The notes under the pieces: generated by a model
Seen by the model: only the letters and a program-made list of their open reading frames with translations
The model's database searches: none
Told to the model about the DNA's origin: nothing
Source: DASYKS01 sp035995205
Lineage (GTDB): Bacteria; Acidobacteriota; Thermoanaerobaculia; Multivoradales; UBA5704
Direction: 5' to 3'
DNA length: 64,000 bases
Assembly (NCBI GenBank): GCA_035995205.1
Contig: DASYKS010000014.1
Span: forward strand, 124,001-188,000
Translations under genes and position numbers: made by a program
Shown here: piece by piece, positions 50,648-59,617 of the stretch
Layout of the letters: each line of letters starts with the position of its first letter
Numbering within the stretch: position 1 is the first letter of the stretch

Positions 50648-51976
50648 TCAGGACGGGCGTTCGAGCAGCGGCCGGATCAGCTCCAGGGTACGCCCCACGG
50701 CGCCGCGATTCTCTTCAACCAAAGTGGCGCCGCGCCGGCCGAGATCACGCGCCGCGGCAGGGTCGTCGAGCCAGGAGCGAAACGCCGCGCCGAGATCCGC
50801 CGCGTCGGCCACCCGGCGCCAAGCGGCGGAGGCGTCGAAACGCTCGGCCATCTCGGCGAAATTGCGCATCGAAGGCCCGACCGCCACCGGCACTCCGAAC
50901 CGCGCCGCTTCGAGCGGATTGTGACCGCCGGTCGGCACGAGAGTACCGCCGATGAAGGCGCCCGCGGCGATCCGGTACAACCCGGCCAGCTCGCCGAGGC
51001 TGTCGAGTAGCAGGACGGCGGGCGTTTCCGCTGCCGAGGCAGTCTCGATGTCGCTCCGGCGCAAGTACGGGCGCGCCGAGCGGTCGAGGAGCGCGGCGAC
51101 CTCCGGCCAGCGTTCGGGATGGCGCGGCGCAAGGATCATCAGGGCACGTGCTTCGAGGCCGGTGGTCGCCCCGAGCAGAGCCTCTTCCTCGCCGGGCATG
51201 GTCGAGCCGGCGATCAGGATAGAACGCCCGGCCGCCACTTCCGAGATCGCGGCCGAAAGCTGGGGAGAAAGAGCGGGCTCTGGCGTGTCGTACTTGAGAT
51301 TGCCGGTCACCGCGATCCGCTGAGGGTCGACGCCAAGGGCGACCAAACGGTCTCGGTCGACCTCCGACTGGACGCCGAAGCGGTCGACCGCGCCCAGCAG
51401 GCGCCGGGCGAGCGGAGCGAGTTTCTTCATGCGGCGGAAGCCCTTGTCGCCGACGCGGCCGTTGACCACCACGACCGGAAACCCTCGCCGCTTTGCCTCG
51501 GCGAGCAGCAGCGGCCAATAGTCCCCCTCCACCAGCAACAGGGCGCGCGGCGGGCCGGCCGGGAACGAGCGGTTGAAGAACCGGCGGATCGCGAACCCCA
51601 GGTCGAAGGGCAGGTAGGCGACGGTCGCCCGTCCGGCGAACGATGCCCGGGCGCGCTCCTGGCCGGTGGGGGTGATCGTGGTCACCGCTAAGGGGAGATC
51701 GGCCGGTAGGCTCCGGGCGAGAGTGGCGGCGACCCCCACTTCACCGACCGAAACCGCGTGAAGCCATAGGCCGCCTTGCCCGGAGGGCGTCGTTCCCCCC
51801 TCTCCCTTGGGGAGAGGGGCCGGGGGTGAGGGCTGAGAAGACAAACCGCCCCCCCCGAGCCGCCCGGCGAGCGTCGGCCAATAGTGCCCGCCCCGCCGAA
51901 TGAGCAGGATCGGGCCGGCGAGGAGGAGGGCGAGTCCCATCCCCAGCTCATAGGGCCACCACTTCGGGGAGCGCAT
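50648..51976 (-). CDS. waaA: 3-deoxy-D-manno-octulosonic acid (Kdo) transferase WaaA with in-frame repeat insertion
   Basis: 442 aa. An N-terminal membrane helix (GMGLALLLAGPILLI), RRGGHYWPTLAGRLG, the catalytic-base region WLHAVSVGEV (Glu79), VEGDYWPLLL, VTGNLKYD, ILAPRHPERW and GTLVPTGGHNPLEAARFG define WaaA, which transfers Kdo from CMP-Kdo to lipid IVA. Residues 45-68 (SSQPSPPAPLPKGEGGTTPS) are an insertion between the GRLG and WLHAVS blocks and are encoded by a widespread palindromic repeat. The ATG at 51976 is used: the -10-like TATACT at 51986-51991 argues against the longer frame. Confidence 0.92.
   Translation of the reverse strand: MRSPKWWPYELGMGLALLLAGPILLIRRGGHYWPTLAGRLGGGGLSSQPSPPAPLPKGEGGTTPSGQGGLWLHAVSVGEVGVAATLARSLPADLPLAVTTITPTGQERARASFAGRATVAYLPFDLGFAIRRFFNRSFPAGPPRALLLVEGDYWPLLLAEAKRRGFPVVVVNGRVGDKGFRRMKKLAPLARRLLGAVDRFGVQSEVDRDRLVALGVDPQRIAVTGNLKYDTPEPALSPQLSAAISEVAAGRSILIAGSTMPGEEEALLGATTGLEARALMILAPRHPERWPEVAALLDRSARPYLRRSDIETASAAETPAVLLLDSLGELAGLYRIAAGAFIGGTLVPTGGHNPLEAARFGVPVAVGPSMRNFAEMAERFDASAAWRRVADAADLGAAFRSWLDDPAAARDLGRRGATLVEENRGAVGRTLELIRPLLERPS
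51793..51834. repeat. intragenic palindromic repeat (PLPKGEG-encoding type) in waaA
   Basis: CCCCCCTCTCCCTTGGGGAG followed by AGGGGCCGGGGGTGAGGGCT. CCCTCTCCC/GGGAGAGGG-type hairpin flanked by a CCCTCACCCCCGGCC arm (read on the minus strand). The same kind of repeat is scattered through many bacterial genomes and encodes (L)SPPAPLPKGEG-like peptides when inside genes. Confidence 0.8.
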
Positions 51977-51985
51977 GCGGCGGGG

Positions 51986-51991
51986 AGTATA
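51986..51991 (-). promoter_or_regulatory. -10 element TATACT close to the waaA start
   Basis: TATACT (minus strand) ends 9 bp before the waaA ATG, with only CCCCGCCGC between. The expected transcription start lies 2-3 nt before the ATG, so the LPS operon mRNA would be leaderless or nearly so. Confidence 0.5.
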
Positions 51992-52098
51992 ATCACCCGC
52001 TCGGGTCCCCTGGGGGACCACGGCGGAGGGGAGGGACGAGAATCCGCTTTTCGTCCTCCGGAGCGCCTAGACACCCCGGTCGGCTCGCCCGTAAAAAC

Positions 52099-52752
52099 AT
52101 GTCGATGCTAAGGCTCGTCCACTCCAATCCGACCCCCCGGCCCGCCCCGCGCTGGTCCGAGGCGACCGATCGGGATCTTCTTCTCGGCCTCCGCGGCGGG
52201 GACGAAGCCGCCCTGTCCGAGCTGATCGGGCGCAAGACCAAGCCGCTGCTCCAGCTCACCCAGCGCATTTTGGGCGACCTCGAAGAGGCGCGAGACGTCG
52301 TCCAGGTGACCTTCTTCCGGGTCTGGGAGCACCGGGCGAAGTTCGACGAACGGTGGAGCCCGAACACCTGGATCTACCGCATCGCCTCGAACCTGGCGAT
52401 CGACCACCTGCGCTCCCGGCGCAGCCGCGAAAAAAGCACCGAGCCGGTCCGCCAGCATTTGCGCCAGGCGGCCGATTGGCGCTCGCAAAAGGACATCTCC
52501 CGCCTCCAGCAGGGGGAGGTGGCCGGGATCTTCAAAGAGCTGTCGGACGAGCTGACCGAAAAGCAGCGGATGGCGTTCCTGCTTCGCGAGGTCGAGGGGC
52601 TGTCGTCCCAGGAAGTCGCCGAGATCCTCGACTGCCGCGAATCGACCGTCCGCAACCATCTGTTCAACGCCCGAAAGCTGCTGAAGAAGACGCTGCTCGC
52701 GCGCTATCCGGAATACGCCGCCAGGTATGCCTCGGAAGAGGTGACCGCATGA
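52099..52752 (+). CDS. ECF-type sigma factor (RpoE-like)
   Basis: 217 aa. Region 2: LGLRGGDEAALSELIGRKTK, ILGDLEEARDVVQVTFFRVW and NTWIYRIASNLAIDHLRSRR; region 4: LSDELTEKQRMAFLLREVEG, LSSQEVAEILDCRESTVRNH then LFNARKLLKK. A standard ECF factor, divergent from waaA across a 122-bp spacer and coupled (ATGA) to an anti-sigma gene. It is the first gene of the run leading into the secretion cluster. Confidence 0.93.
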   Translation: MSMLRLVHSNPTPRPAPRWSEATDRDLLLGLRGGDEAALSELIGRKTKPLLQLTQRILGDLEEARDVVQVTFFRVWEHRAKFDERWSPNTWIYRIASNLAIDHLRSRRSREKSTEPVRQHLRQAADWRSQKDISRLQQGEVAGIFKELSDELTEKQRMAFLLREVEGLSSQEVAEILDCRESTVRNHLFNARKLLKKTLLARYPEYAARYASEEVTA

Positions 52753-53375
52753 GCGCCTGCCCGAATTGGCACGAGCTGCTCGCCTCGCGGTTCGATTCCA
52801 AGGCCGCCAAGGCCTCCAATGTCTCCAATACGGAGCCGGAAGGCCTGGCCGAAGCTCTTGCCCACTTCGACGCCTGCCCGGCGTGCCGTCGCGAGGCCTG
52901 CCGGATCGATCCGACCCTGATCTTTCGCCGTCTGCCGGCGGCGGCTCTCGATTTCGAGGTCGAAGCTGAACGGATGCGCCTGGCGGTCGCCGGCATGCGG
53001 GCGTCCGCGCGGGTCGAGACCCGTCACGCCACCGCGTTGGGCCGGCCGCTGGGCCGCCGCCTGCGCAGTCACGGCGTGCGCTGGGCGCTGGCCGCGGGGC
53101 TCGCCGCGGCGTCCCTCGTCCTGGGCGGCCGGGGCGATCTGGCCGATGCCGCCGGCCGGCCGCGGCATGCGGCTCCCCTCGGCGTCGTTTCCGGCGGAGC
53201 CCCCGGCGGGGTAATACCGGCCCGGCTCGATGGGTTCGTTGGGCTCGATCGGCCATCACCCGCCGCGGTCGAATCGGCGGTCGAAGACCTGGGCCGTCCG
53301 AACGCCCGGATCTATCAGCTCGACGGCGAACGGCTGTCGGTCGTGATGATCGTCGACGAGAAGCTGGATGTGTGA
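52749..53375 (+). CDS. anti-sigma-like protein with zinc-finger-type cysteine cluster
   Basis: 208 aa from the ATG at 52749. HFDACPACRREAC near residue 37-48 matches the HxxxCxxC zinc motif of ZAS anti-sigma factors. A weakly hydrophobic helix (VRWALAAGLAAASLVLGG) follows an Arg-rich segment, then a C-terminal domain ending YQLDGERLSVVMIVDEKLDV. It overlaps the sigma gene by 4 bp and probably sequesters it at the membrane. Confidence 0.78.
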   Translation: MSACPNWHELLASRFDSKAAKASNVSNTEPEGLAEALAHFDACPACRREACRIDPTLIFRRLPAAALDFEVEAERMRLAVAGMRASARVETRHATALGRPLGRRLRSHGVRWALAAGLAAASLVLGGRGDLADAAGRPRHAAPLGVVSGGAPGGVIPARLDGFVGLDRPSPAAVESAVEDLGRPNARIYQLDGERLSVVMIVDEKLDV

Positions 53376-53445
53376 TTCGACGCCTCGCCGAGACGGCGGG
53401 GCGGGTCTTCCAGTAAAATTCCAGGATCGATCCCAAGTTCCCCTC

Positions 53446-54195
53446 ATGAACCTCCGTCGCCGTTTCACCGCGGGCCTTTGGGCCGTCGCTCTGCCGCTCG
53501 CACTGGGTGCGCCGGGTTTTTCCCAAGCGTCGCGGCCGGCGAAGAAACCGGCGGTTGCGGCGCTCACGCTCCACGCGTACACGTTCGTCCATCAGCCGGC
53601 GAGCGAGGCGATGCCTCTCGTCCATCCGATGCTTTCGGAACGCGGCACGGTGGAGCTGCAACCGGCCGACAACACGATCGCGATCCGCGACACCCGGGCG
53701 GTGATCGCGCGGATCATGCCCTTGCTGCGCGAATTCGATCATCCGATCCGCGCGCTGTCGGTCGAGGTGATGATCGTCAAGGCGAGCCGGGCGGTGATGT
53801 CGCCGCCGGTCAGCCATTCGGATCTCCCTCCCGATCTGACCCGCCGCCTGCGCAGTCTGCTGCCGTACGAGATCTACGACCTGGCCGCGCGCGCCGAGCT
53901 TTCCACGGCGGAGGGCGAGACGGTGGCCTATGATCTCGGGCAGGACTTTCAGGTCAGCTTCCGGGTCGGCACCGTGCATTCCGACAAAAACGTCCGGCTG
54001 GCCGAGTTCCTGGTCCGCCGCTCCGGCAGGGGCGGAGCGGGATCGGGGGCGTCGTCCAGGCCGAAGCCGCTGATCTTCACCAATTTGAACCTCGCCCTCG
54101 ACCAGAACATCAGCCTCGCGCTCGCCAAGAGCGAAGAGAGCCGCGAGGCGCTGATGATCGTACTGACCGTGCGCGCCGCCGATCGGGAGCCCTAG
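53446..54195 (+). CDS. exported secretin-N-domain-like protein
   Basis: 249 aa with a signal peptide (GLWAVALPLALGAPGFSQA). FVHQPASEAMPLVHPMLSER, GTVELQPADNTIAIRDTRAV and IARIMPLLREFDHPIRALSV form the N-domain fold of secretins, and VEVMIVKASRA is the strand that would lead into the secretin barrel, which is absent. It probably sits in the periplasm beside the secretin encoded at 60231. It precedes gspF by 4 bp. Confidence 0.75.
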   Translation: MNLRRRFTAGLWAVALPLALGAPGFSQASRPAKKPAVAALTLHAYTFVHQPASEAMPLVHPMLSERGTVELQPADNTIAIRDTRAVIARIMPLLREFDHPIRALSVEVMIVKASRAVMSPPVSHSDLPPDLTRRLRSLLPYEIYDLAARAELSTAEGETVAYDLGQDFQVSFRVGTVHSDKNVRLAEFLVRRSGRGGAGSGASSRPKPLIFTNLNLALDQNISLALAKSEESREALMIVLTVRAADREP

Positions 54196-54199
54196 ACCA

Positions 54200-55444
54200 A
54201 TGCAGTTCGTCTGTCGGGTAGGGACTCCGGACGGCCGGGTCGTCGAGGAGATGGTCGTCGCGAGCGACGAGGCCGCGCTGCGCGCGGAGCTGGTCAAACG
54301 CGGCCTGCATCTGTTCGAGGCGCGGCGCCGGGGGCTGCCGGCGAGCGCCGGGACGCGCGGGATCGGTTCGCGGCTGGGCCGGCGGAAGAAGATCGCGGTG
54401 CCGGAATTTCTGGTCTGGAACCAGGAGCTGGCCGCGCTGCTCAAGGCCGGGCTGCCCCTGCTGCAAGCGCTCGACTTGATGCTCGAGCGGATGAAGAACC
54501 CGACCTTTCGCGAGGTTCTGGGCGACATCCGGGACCGGGTGAAAAGCGGCGAAGAACTGTCCGACGCCTTCGCCATCCACGGCGAGCTGTTTCCCCGGCT
54601 CTACCCTTCGGCGCTCAAGGCGGGCGAACGTAGCGGCGAGCTCGAACAGGTGATCCGCCGTTTCGTCCGCTACTTGAAGCTGGTGCTCGATGCGCGCAAG
54701 CGGGTGATCTCGGCGTTGGTCTATCCGGTGGTCCTGATCTGCCTGTCGATCGTGATGATCGCGGTGATGGCGATCTACGTCGTGCCGAAGTTCGAGGTGT
54801 TCTTCGCCGACATGGAAGTCGAGCTGCCGCTGATCACCCGGATCACGCTCGGCCTCTCCCATTTCCTCAACGAGCGCACGCTCTTCCTGTGGAACTGGGC
54901 GTGGATCGCGCTCGGGCTCGCCGCGCTCGCGATTTCGCTGCGCAAGTACGCCAACACCCCGGCCGGGCGAATCCGCGTCGACGGCTGGCGCTTGCGCATC
55001 CCGCTGCTCGGTCCGGTGTTCCATCGCTTCGCCCTGTCGGAGTTCTGCCGTTCGCTCTCCACCCTGCTGACCGGCGGTATTCCGTTGGTCCCGGCGCTGG
55101 AAATCGCGACCGCCAGCGTGAGCAACGCGGCGGTCCGCGCGAAGATCGAGCCGCGGATTCAGATGGTGCGCGAGGGCAGGCCGTTCCACGCCGCGCTCGA
55201 AGAGAGCGGAGTGTTCACCGACATGTCGATCGACATGGTCAAAGTCGGCGAAGCGACCGGCGCGCTCGACGAGATGCTGTCTTCCGTCTCCGACTTCCTC
55301 GACGAGCAGGTCGAGGTGCGGATGCAGCGCTTGCTCTCGCTGGTCGAGCCGATGATGCTCGTCTTCATGGGGTTGATCATCGGGCTGCTGCTGGTCTCGA
55401 TCTACCTGCCCATGTTCAGCTCGCTCGGCCAGAGCAAGTTCTAG
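54200..55444 (+). CDS. gspF: type II secretion/type IV pilus inner-membrane platform protein GspF/PilC
   Basis: 414 aa. Two T2SSF domains (about 65-190 and 270-395), e.g. VPEFLVWNQELAALLKAGLP, LYPSALKAGERSGELEQVIR, FCRSLSTLLTGGIPLVPALE and KVGEATGALDEMLSSVSDFL, with three membrane helices (VVLICLSIVMIAVMAIYVV, WAWIALGLAALAISL, MMLVFMGLIIGLLLVSIYL). It couples the assembly ATPase to pseudopilin assembly. Normal family length. Confidence 0.94.
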   Translation: MQFVCRVGTPDGRVVEEMVVASDEAALRAELVKRGLHLFEARRRGLPASAGTRGIGSRLGRRKKIAVPEFLVWNQELAALLKAGLPLLQALDLMLERMKNPTFREVLGDIRDRVKSGEELSDAFAIHGELFPRLYPSALKAGERSGELEQVIRRFVRYLKLVLDARKRVISALVYPVVLICLSIVMIAVMAIYVVPKFEVFFADMEVELPLITRITLGLSHFLNERTLFLWNWAWIALGLAALAISLRKYANTPAGRIRVDGWRLRIPLLGPVFHRFALSEFCRSLSTLLTGGIPLVPALEIATASVSNAAVRAKIEPRIQMVREGRPFHAALEESGVFTDMSIDMVKVGEATGALDEMLSSVSDFLDEQVEVRMQRLLSLVEPMMLVFMGLIIGLLLVSIYLPMFSSLGQSKF

Positions 55445-55491
55445 CTTGGACGTTTCGCCGGTCTCATGCGTTTCCGTATCGAGGTGAAGGA

Positions 55492-57150
55492 ATGGTAGTC
55501 GCCAACGTCAAACCGATGGTCGAAGAAAAGCCCCTGACGGCCGAGACGGTCGAGCAGGCGCGGGAGCGAATCGCCCAGGAGCGGAACGAGGCGGAGGAGT
55601 TCGCGGCGCGCTACGGCCTGGAATTCGTCGACATGACCCATTTCCGGATCGAGAACGATCTGTTCCGGAAGGTTCCGTTCGAGCTGATGCTGCGCTACGG
55701 CTTCCTGCCCTCCGAGCAGCTCGCCGGCCGGCTCGCGGTGGTGATGGCCGATCCGTCGGACGTGGTCAAGATCGACGAGATGGAGCTGCTGCTCGGCCAG
55801 CCGGTCGAGGTGCGGATCGGAGTCCGCTCGGCGATTGACGAGATCCTGCAGAAATCCGAGAGCACCCAGCGCGTGCTCGACGAGGCGAGCGAGGATTTCC
55901 GCATCCAGCTGGTGCAGGAGGACGAGGACGGCGAGGAGATCCTGTCGATCGACCGGATCACCTCCGACACCAGCCCGATCATCAAGCTGGTCGACTCGAC
56001 CATGTTCAACGCGATCCAACGCCGGGCGAGCGACATCCACATCGAGTCGCGCGACAACGAAGTGATCATCAAGTACCGGATCGACGGCGTGCTCTACCAG
56101 GCGATGGAGCCGATCGACAAGCGCCATCACCAGACGATCATCAGCCGGATCAAGGTCATGTCCGAGCTGGACATCGCGGAAAAGCGCGTCCCCCAGGACG
56201 GCCGCTTCCGGTTGCGCCTGAAAGGGCGGACGATCGACTTCCGCGTCTCGATCATCCCCTCGGTCCACGGCGAGGACTGCGTCATCCGTATCCTCGACAA
56301 GGAGTCGATGAACAAGGAGTTCAAGAATCTCCGGCTGGAGATCCTCGGCTTCGACGAGGAGACGCTGCGCAAGGTGCGCAAGTTCATCCGTGAGCCGTAC
56401 GGCATGGTCCTGGTCACCGGCCCGACCGGCTCGGGCAAGACCACCACGCTCTACGCCTGCCTGTCCGAGATCCAGACCTCGGAGGATAAGATCGTCACGA
56501 TCGAGGATCCGGTCGAATACCAGCTGCGCGGCATCACCCAGATTCCGGTCAACGAGAAGAAGGGGCTGACCTTCGCCCGCGGCCTGCGCTCGATCCTCCG
56601 CCACGACCCGGACAAGGTGATGGTCGGCGAGATCCGCGACGAGGAGACGGCGCAGATCGCGATCCAATCGGCGCTCACCGGCCACTTGGTGTTCACCACG
56701 GTGCATGCCAACAACGTCGTCGACGTGCTCGGCCGGTTCCTGAACATGAACGTCGACCTCTACAATTTCGTCTCCGCGTTAAACTGCGTCCTCGCCCAGC
56801 GCCTGGTGCGTAAAATCTGCGACCATTGCAAGGTCCCGGCGAAGCCGACGCGGTCGATTCTCGAAGAGAGCGGTCTCGATCCGGCGGTCTACGGTGATTT
56901 CACGTTTTACGAGGGGGTCGGCTGCATCGAGTGCAACGGCACCGGGTTTCACGGCCGCCTCGCGGTTTCCGAGCTGCTCGATCTGTCGGACCACATCCGG
57001 GAGCTGATCCTGGACCGGCGGCCGGCCTCGGAGATCAAGCGCGCGGCGAAAGAGGAGGGAATGACCTTCCTCCGCGAATCGGCGCTGGAAAAGGTCTTTC
57101 AGGGGGTCACGACGTTGCGCGAGATCAACAAGGTCACTTTCGTCGACTGA
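55492..57150 (+). CDS. gspE: GspE/PilB-family assembly ATPase
   Basis: 552 aa. An N-terminal MshEN-like domain (about 30-120) precedes the ATPase core: Walker A GPTGSGKTTT at about 310-319, Asp box region RRASDIHIE, the Walker B region DKVMVGEIRDEETA (Glu380), and His box HLVFTTVHANN. A tetracysteine zinc module CDHC...CIEC follows (about 443-485). It powers pilin-like fibre assembly at the cytoplasmic face with GspF. Confidence 0.95.
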   Translation: MVVANVKPMVEEKPLTAETVEQARERIAQERNEAEEFAARYGLEFVDMTHFRIENDLFRKVPFELMLRYGFLPSEQLAGRLAVVMADPSDVVKIDEMELLLGQPVEVRIGVRSAIDEILQKSESTQRVLDEASEDFRIQLVQEDEDGEEILSIDRITSDTSPIIKLVDSTMFNAIQRRASDIHIESRDNEVIIKYRIDGVLYQAMEPIDKRHHQTIISRIKVMSELDIAEKRVPQDGRFRLRLKGRTIDFRVSIIPSVHGEDCVIRILDKESMNKEFKNLRLEILGFDEETLRKVRKFIREPYGMVLVTGPTGSGKTTTLYACLSEIQTSEDKIVTIEDPVEYQLRGITQIPVNEKKGLTFARGLRSILRHDPDKVMVGEIRDEETAQIAIQSALTGHLVFTTVHANNVVDVLGRFLNMNVDLYNFVSALNCVLAQRLVRKICDHCKVPAKPTRSILEESGLDPAVYGDFTFYEGVGCIECNGTGFHGRLAVSELLDLSDHIRELILDRRPASEIKRAAKEEGMTFLRESALEKVFQGVTTLREINKVTFVD

Positions 57151-57174
57151 GTCGACTGAAAAAACTCGAATCGA

Positions 57175-58182
57175 ATGGGCGAAACCTCCATCCCCCTCTG
57201 GCGGCGGGTCCTCGGCTTCAGTCCGATGCCGGTGCCCCCGCACGTCTTCGCGCTCGACGCCGAGCGGCTGCGCTACGCCCACCTGCCGCGCCAGGGCGAT
57301 ACGTTTCGCTTCCGCTCGTATCGCCAGGCGGCGCTCGCCCACGACACGTTTCTCGCGGGTCCCTTGGGCGGGCCGTTGCGCGACCCCCGATCGTTTTCCG
57401 ACAAGGTAGGGGCCCTGGTGCGGACGCTCAAGGAGGGCGGGGTCGCCGTCAAGTCGGCCTCGCTGGTGGTGCCCGACGGCTGGCTGCGGGTGGTGTTCAC
57501 CGAATCCGGCGACCTGCCCCGGAACGCCGCGGCGATCGACGAAGTGCTGCGCTGGAAGCTGCGCCGCCTGGTGCCGTTCCGGGTCGACGACCTGCGCCTG
57601 AACGCCACGGAGGTCATGCCGCTCGCCGGCCAGGAGGAACCGCGCCGCCTGCTGCTCGGCTTCGCGGTCGAAGCGTTGCTCGCCCAGCTGGAAGAGGCGT
57701 TTTCCGCCGCGGGCGTGCGCCTGGGGCTGATCACCAACGCGAGCCTTGCCCTCGCCTCGGCGCTCGACGGCCCGGTCCGGGGCGGCACGGCCGAGCGCGC
57801 CGAGCTGTCGGGCCTGGTGCTCGCCGACTCCGGCTCCTACACCCTGGTCTTCCGCCGGGGCGGCGAGCCGGTTCTGCACCGGTTCAAGGCGTTCGCCACC
57901 TCGCTTCCCGACGACGCGCGCTCCGGGCTGGTCGAGCGCGACCTGCGCCTGACGCGCAATTTTCTCGACGAGCATTTCCCCGGCGAGCCGCACGGCCAGC
58001 TGGTGCTGGTGGCGCCCGCCGAGCTGGAGCCGCTGTGGGTCGACCTGATCGACCAGGGGCTGGGGCTCTCCGCCGTGCCGCTCGACGGCCGGCAATTGCC
58101 GCCGGTACGGGCCGAAGAGACGACCGCGCCCTGGCGCGAGCTGGCGCCGCTGCTCGGCGCGGTCCGGATGGAGGTTTCATGA
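57175..58182 (+). CDS. pilM: PilM-like actin-fold assembly protein
   Basis: 335 aa. An actin-like ATPase-fold protein: FALDAERLRYAHL (first phosphate loop, degenerate), LVVPDGWLRVVFTE, EVLRWKLRRLVPFRVDDLRL and GLVLADSGSYTLVFRRGGEP (second phosphate loop). Position before PilN/PilO-like genes identifies it as PilM or the cytoplasmic part of GspL. It overlaps the next gene by 4 bp. Confidence 0.82.
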   Translation: MGETSIPLWRRVLGFSPMPVPPHVFALDAERLRYAHLPRQGDTFRFRSYRQAALAHDTFLAGPLGGPLRDPRSFSDKVGALVRTLKEGGVAVKSASLVVPDGWLRVVFTESGDLPRNAAAIDEVLRWKLRRLVPFRVDDLRLNATEVMPLAGQEEPRRLLLGFAVEALLAQLEEAFSAAGVRLGLITNASLALASALDGPVRGGTAERAELSGLVLADSGSYTLVFRRGGEPVLHRFKAFATSLPDDARSGLVERDLRLTRNFLDEHFPGEPHGQLVLVAPAELEPLWVDLIDQGLGLSAVPLDGRQLPPVRAEETTAPWRELAPLLGAVRMEVS

Positions 58183-58925
58183 GCGCCGCCCGGAAGAGCC
58201 GCGAGCCGCTCGATCCGCTTAACCTCGCCCGCCGGCCGTTCGCCAACGGACGCCCGGTGTTGCGGGTCTCGTTGCTGCTGGGGTTGCTCGGCATTCTCCT
58301 GCTGGTCGCCAACGTCGCCGGCTATTGGCGCTATCTGGCGGATTCGGAAACCAAGCGGGCCGAACGCGACGCCTTGAGCGCCCAGCGCGAACAGGTCGAG
58401 CGGCGGATCGGCGATCTGGGCCGTCAGCTCCAGAGCTTCGACCTCGATCGGCAGAACCTGCAGGTCGGCTTTCTCAACCAGCGGATCGCCGAGCGGACGT
58501 TCTCCTGGAGCACGTTGCTCGATCGCTTGGCGCGCGAGTTGCCGAGCGACGTCCGATTGCTCGCGCTGACCCCCAAGAGCAACGAGACGCGAGGCAAGAC
58601 GCTCTCCCGGAGCACCGCGACCCAGAAGCCGGGCGTCGGCGACCAGATTCCGCTGGAGATCGACGGCCAGGCCAAGAACGCCCAGGCGATGCTGCTGTTT
58701 GTCGACCACCTCTTCGCCCGCGCCGAATTCGTCGACCCCAACCCGAAGAACCAGCAGGAGGACGAGAAGGGGTTGATCAATTTCAAGCTGAGCGTCGGTT
58801 ATCTGCCCCAGGTCGCCGCGGCCGAGGTGTCGATTCTCCCCGCCCCTCCCGGCCCCCCGACCCTGCCGGGCAAGGGCGACGCGCGAGAACCGGCTCCCGG
58901 AGCGACGGTGGGAGGGGGACGATGA
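58179..58925 (+). CDS. pilN: PilN-like membrane assembly protein
   Basis: 248 aa. The N-terminal PLDPLNLARRPFANGRPVLR carries the NLARRPF-type motif by which PilN docks to PilM. One helix (VSLLLGLLGILLLVANVAGY), a coiled coil (RDALSAQREQVERRIGDLGR) and a periplasmic ferredoxin-like domain (WSTLLDRLARELPSDVRLLA) follow, with a Pro-rich tail. Overlaps both neighbours by 4 bp. Confidence 0.85.
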   Translation: MSAARKSREPLDPLNLARRPFANGRPVLRVSLLLGLLGILLLVANVAGYWRYLADSETKRAERDALSAQREQVERRIGDLGRQLQSFDLDRQNLQVGFLNQRIAERTFSWSTLLDRLARELPSDVRLLALTPKSNETRGKTLSRSTATQKPGVGDQIPLEIDGQAKNAQAMLLFVDHLFARAEFVDPNPKNQQEDEKGLINFKLSVGYLPQVAAAEVSILPAPPGPPTLPGKGDAREPAPGATVGGGR

Positions 58926-59617
58926 AAAGCCCGGACCGCGTTTGGCGCGAGCGGGCCTGGCTCTGGGCTCCGGTGCTGATTTTCTTCGTCGTCAACCTGA
59001 TCGGGTTCGGGATCTACCGGCTCGGCTATGCCAATCGAGTCGGGGCCTTGGAGGAGCGGCTCGCCGCGGATCGCTCCGATCTGGCCAAGCTGGTCGATCG
59101 GGAGCGCGAGGTGGCCGCGGGGGTCGAACGGGCGCGGGCGAGCCGGGCGGGCATCCGCCAGCTCTACCAGGACCGCTTCTCGACCCGCAAGCGCCGGCTG
59201 ACCCAGATCATCGCGGAGGTCCAGGAGCTGGCGAAGAAAGCGGGTCTCGATCCGAAAGAGCTTTCCTATCCGGAAGAGCGGATCGACGATTTCGGCCTGG
59301 TCCGCCGGTCGTTCAATTTTTCGGTCGGCGGTACCTACGCCGCGCTGCGCCGGTTCTTCGATCTGCTCGAGACCAGCCAGTCGTTCGTCACCATCGAGGG
59401 GGTGGATCTGGTCGCCGCCGATGACGCGACGGGATCGGAGCTGCGGATCGACGTCAAGCTCTCGACGCTTTTCGCCCTGGATGAGAACAACCCGTTCGCG
59501 GCGCCCGCCCGGCCCGGCGCCGCGCCGGCCGCCGCCGCGACGAGAGGCGAAAAGACCCCGGCCGACCGGGCGCTCGCCGGTCCGACCAAAGCGCGAGCCG
59601 CGGGGGGTGACGAATGA
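58922..59617 (+). CDS. pilO: PilO-like membrane assembly protein
   Basis: 231 aa. One helix (WAPVLIFFVVNLIGFGIY), a coiled coil (LEERLAADRSDLAKLVDRER) and a periplasmic PilO-type domain (VGGTYAALRRFFDLLETSQS, FVTIEGVDLV). An Ala/Pro-rich tail ends the protein. PilO pairs with PilN to link the platform to the secretin. Confidence 0.83.
   Translation: MKSPDRVWRERAWLWAPVLIFFVVNLIGFGIYRLGYANRVGALEERLAADRSDLAKLVDREREVAAGVERARASRAGIRQLYQDRFSTRKRRLTQIIAEVQELAKKAGLDPKELSYPEERIDDFGLVRRSFNFSVGGTYAALRRFFDLLETSQSFVTIEGVDLVAADDATGSELRIDVKLSTLFALDENNPFAAPARPGAAPAAAATRGEKTPADRALAGPTKARAAGGDE

Noticed and set aside
50995..51050. AETPAV stretch in WaaA resembling the DAGETPAVPG peptide of repeat family B
   Set aside because: DNA similarity to the 43-bp element is weak and no hairpin is kept; probably chance.
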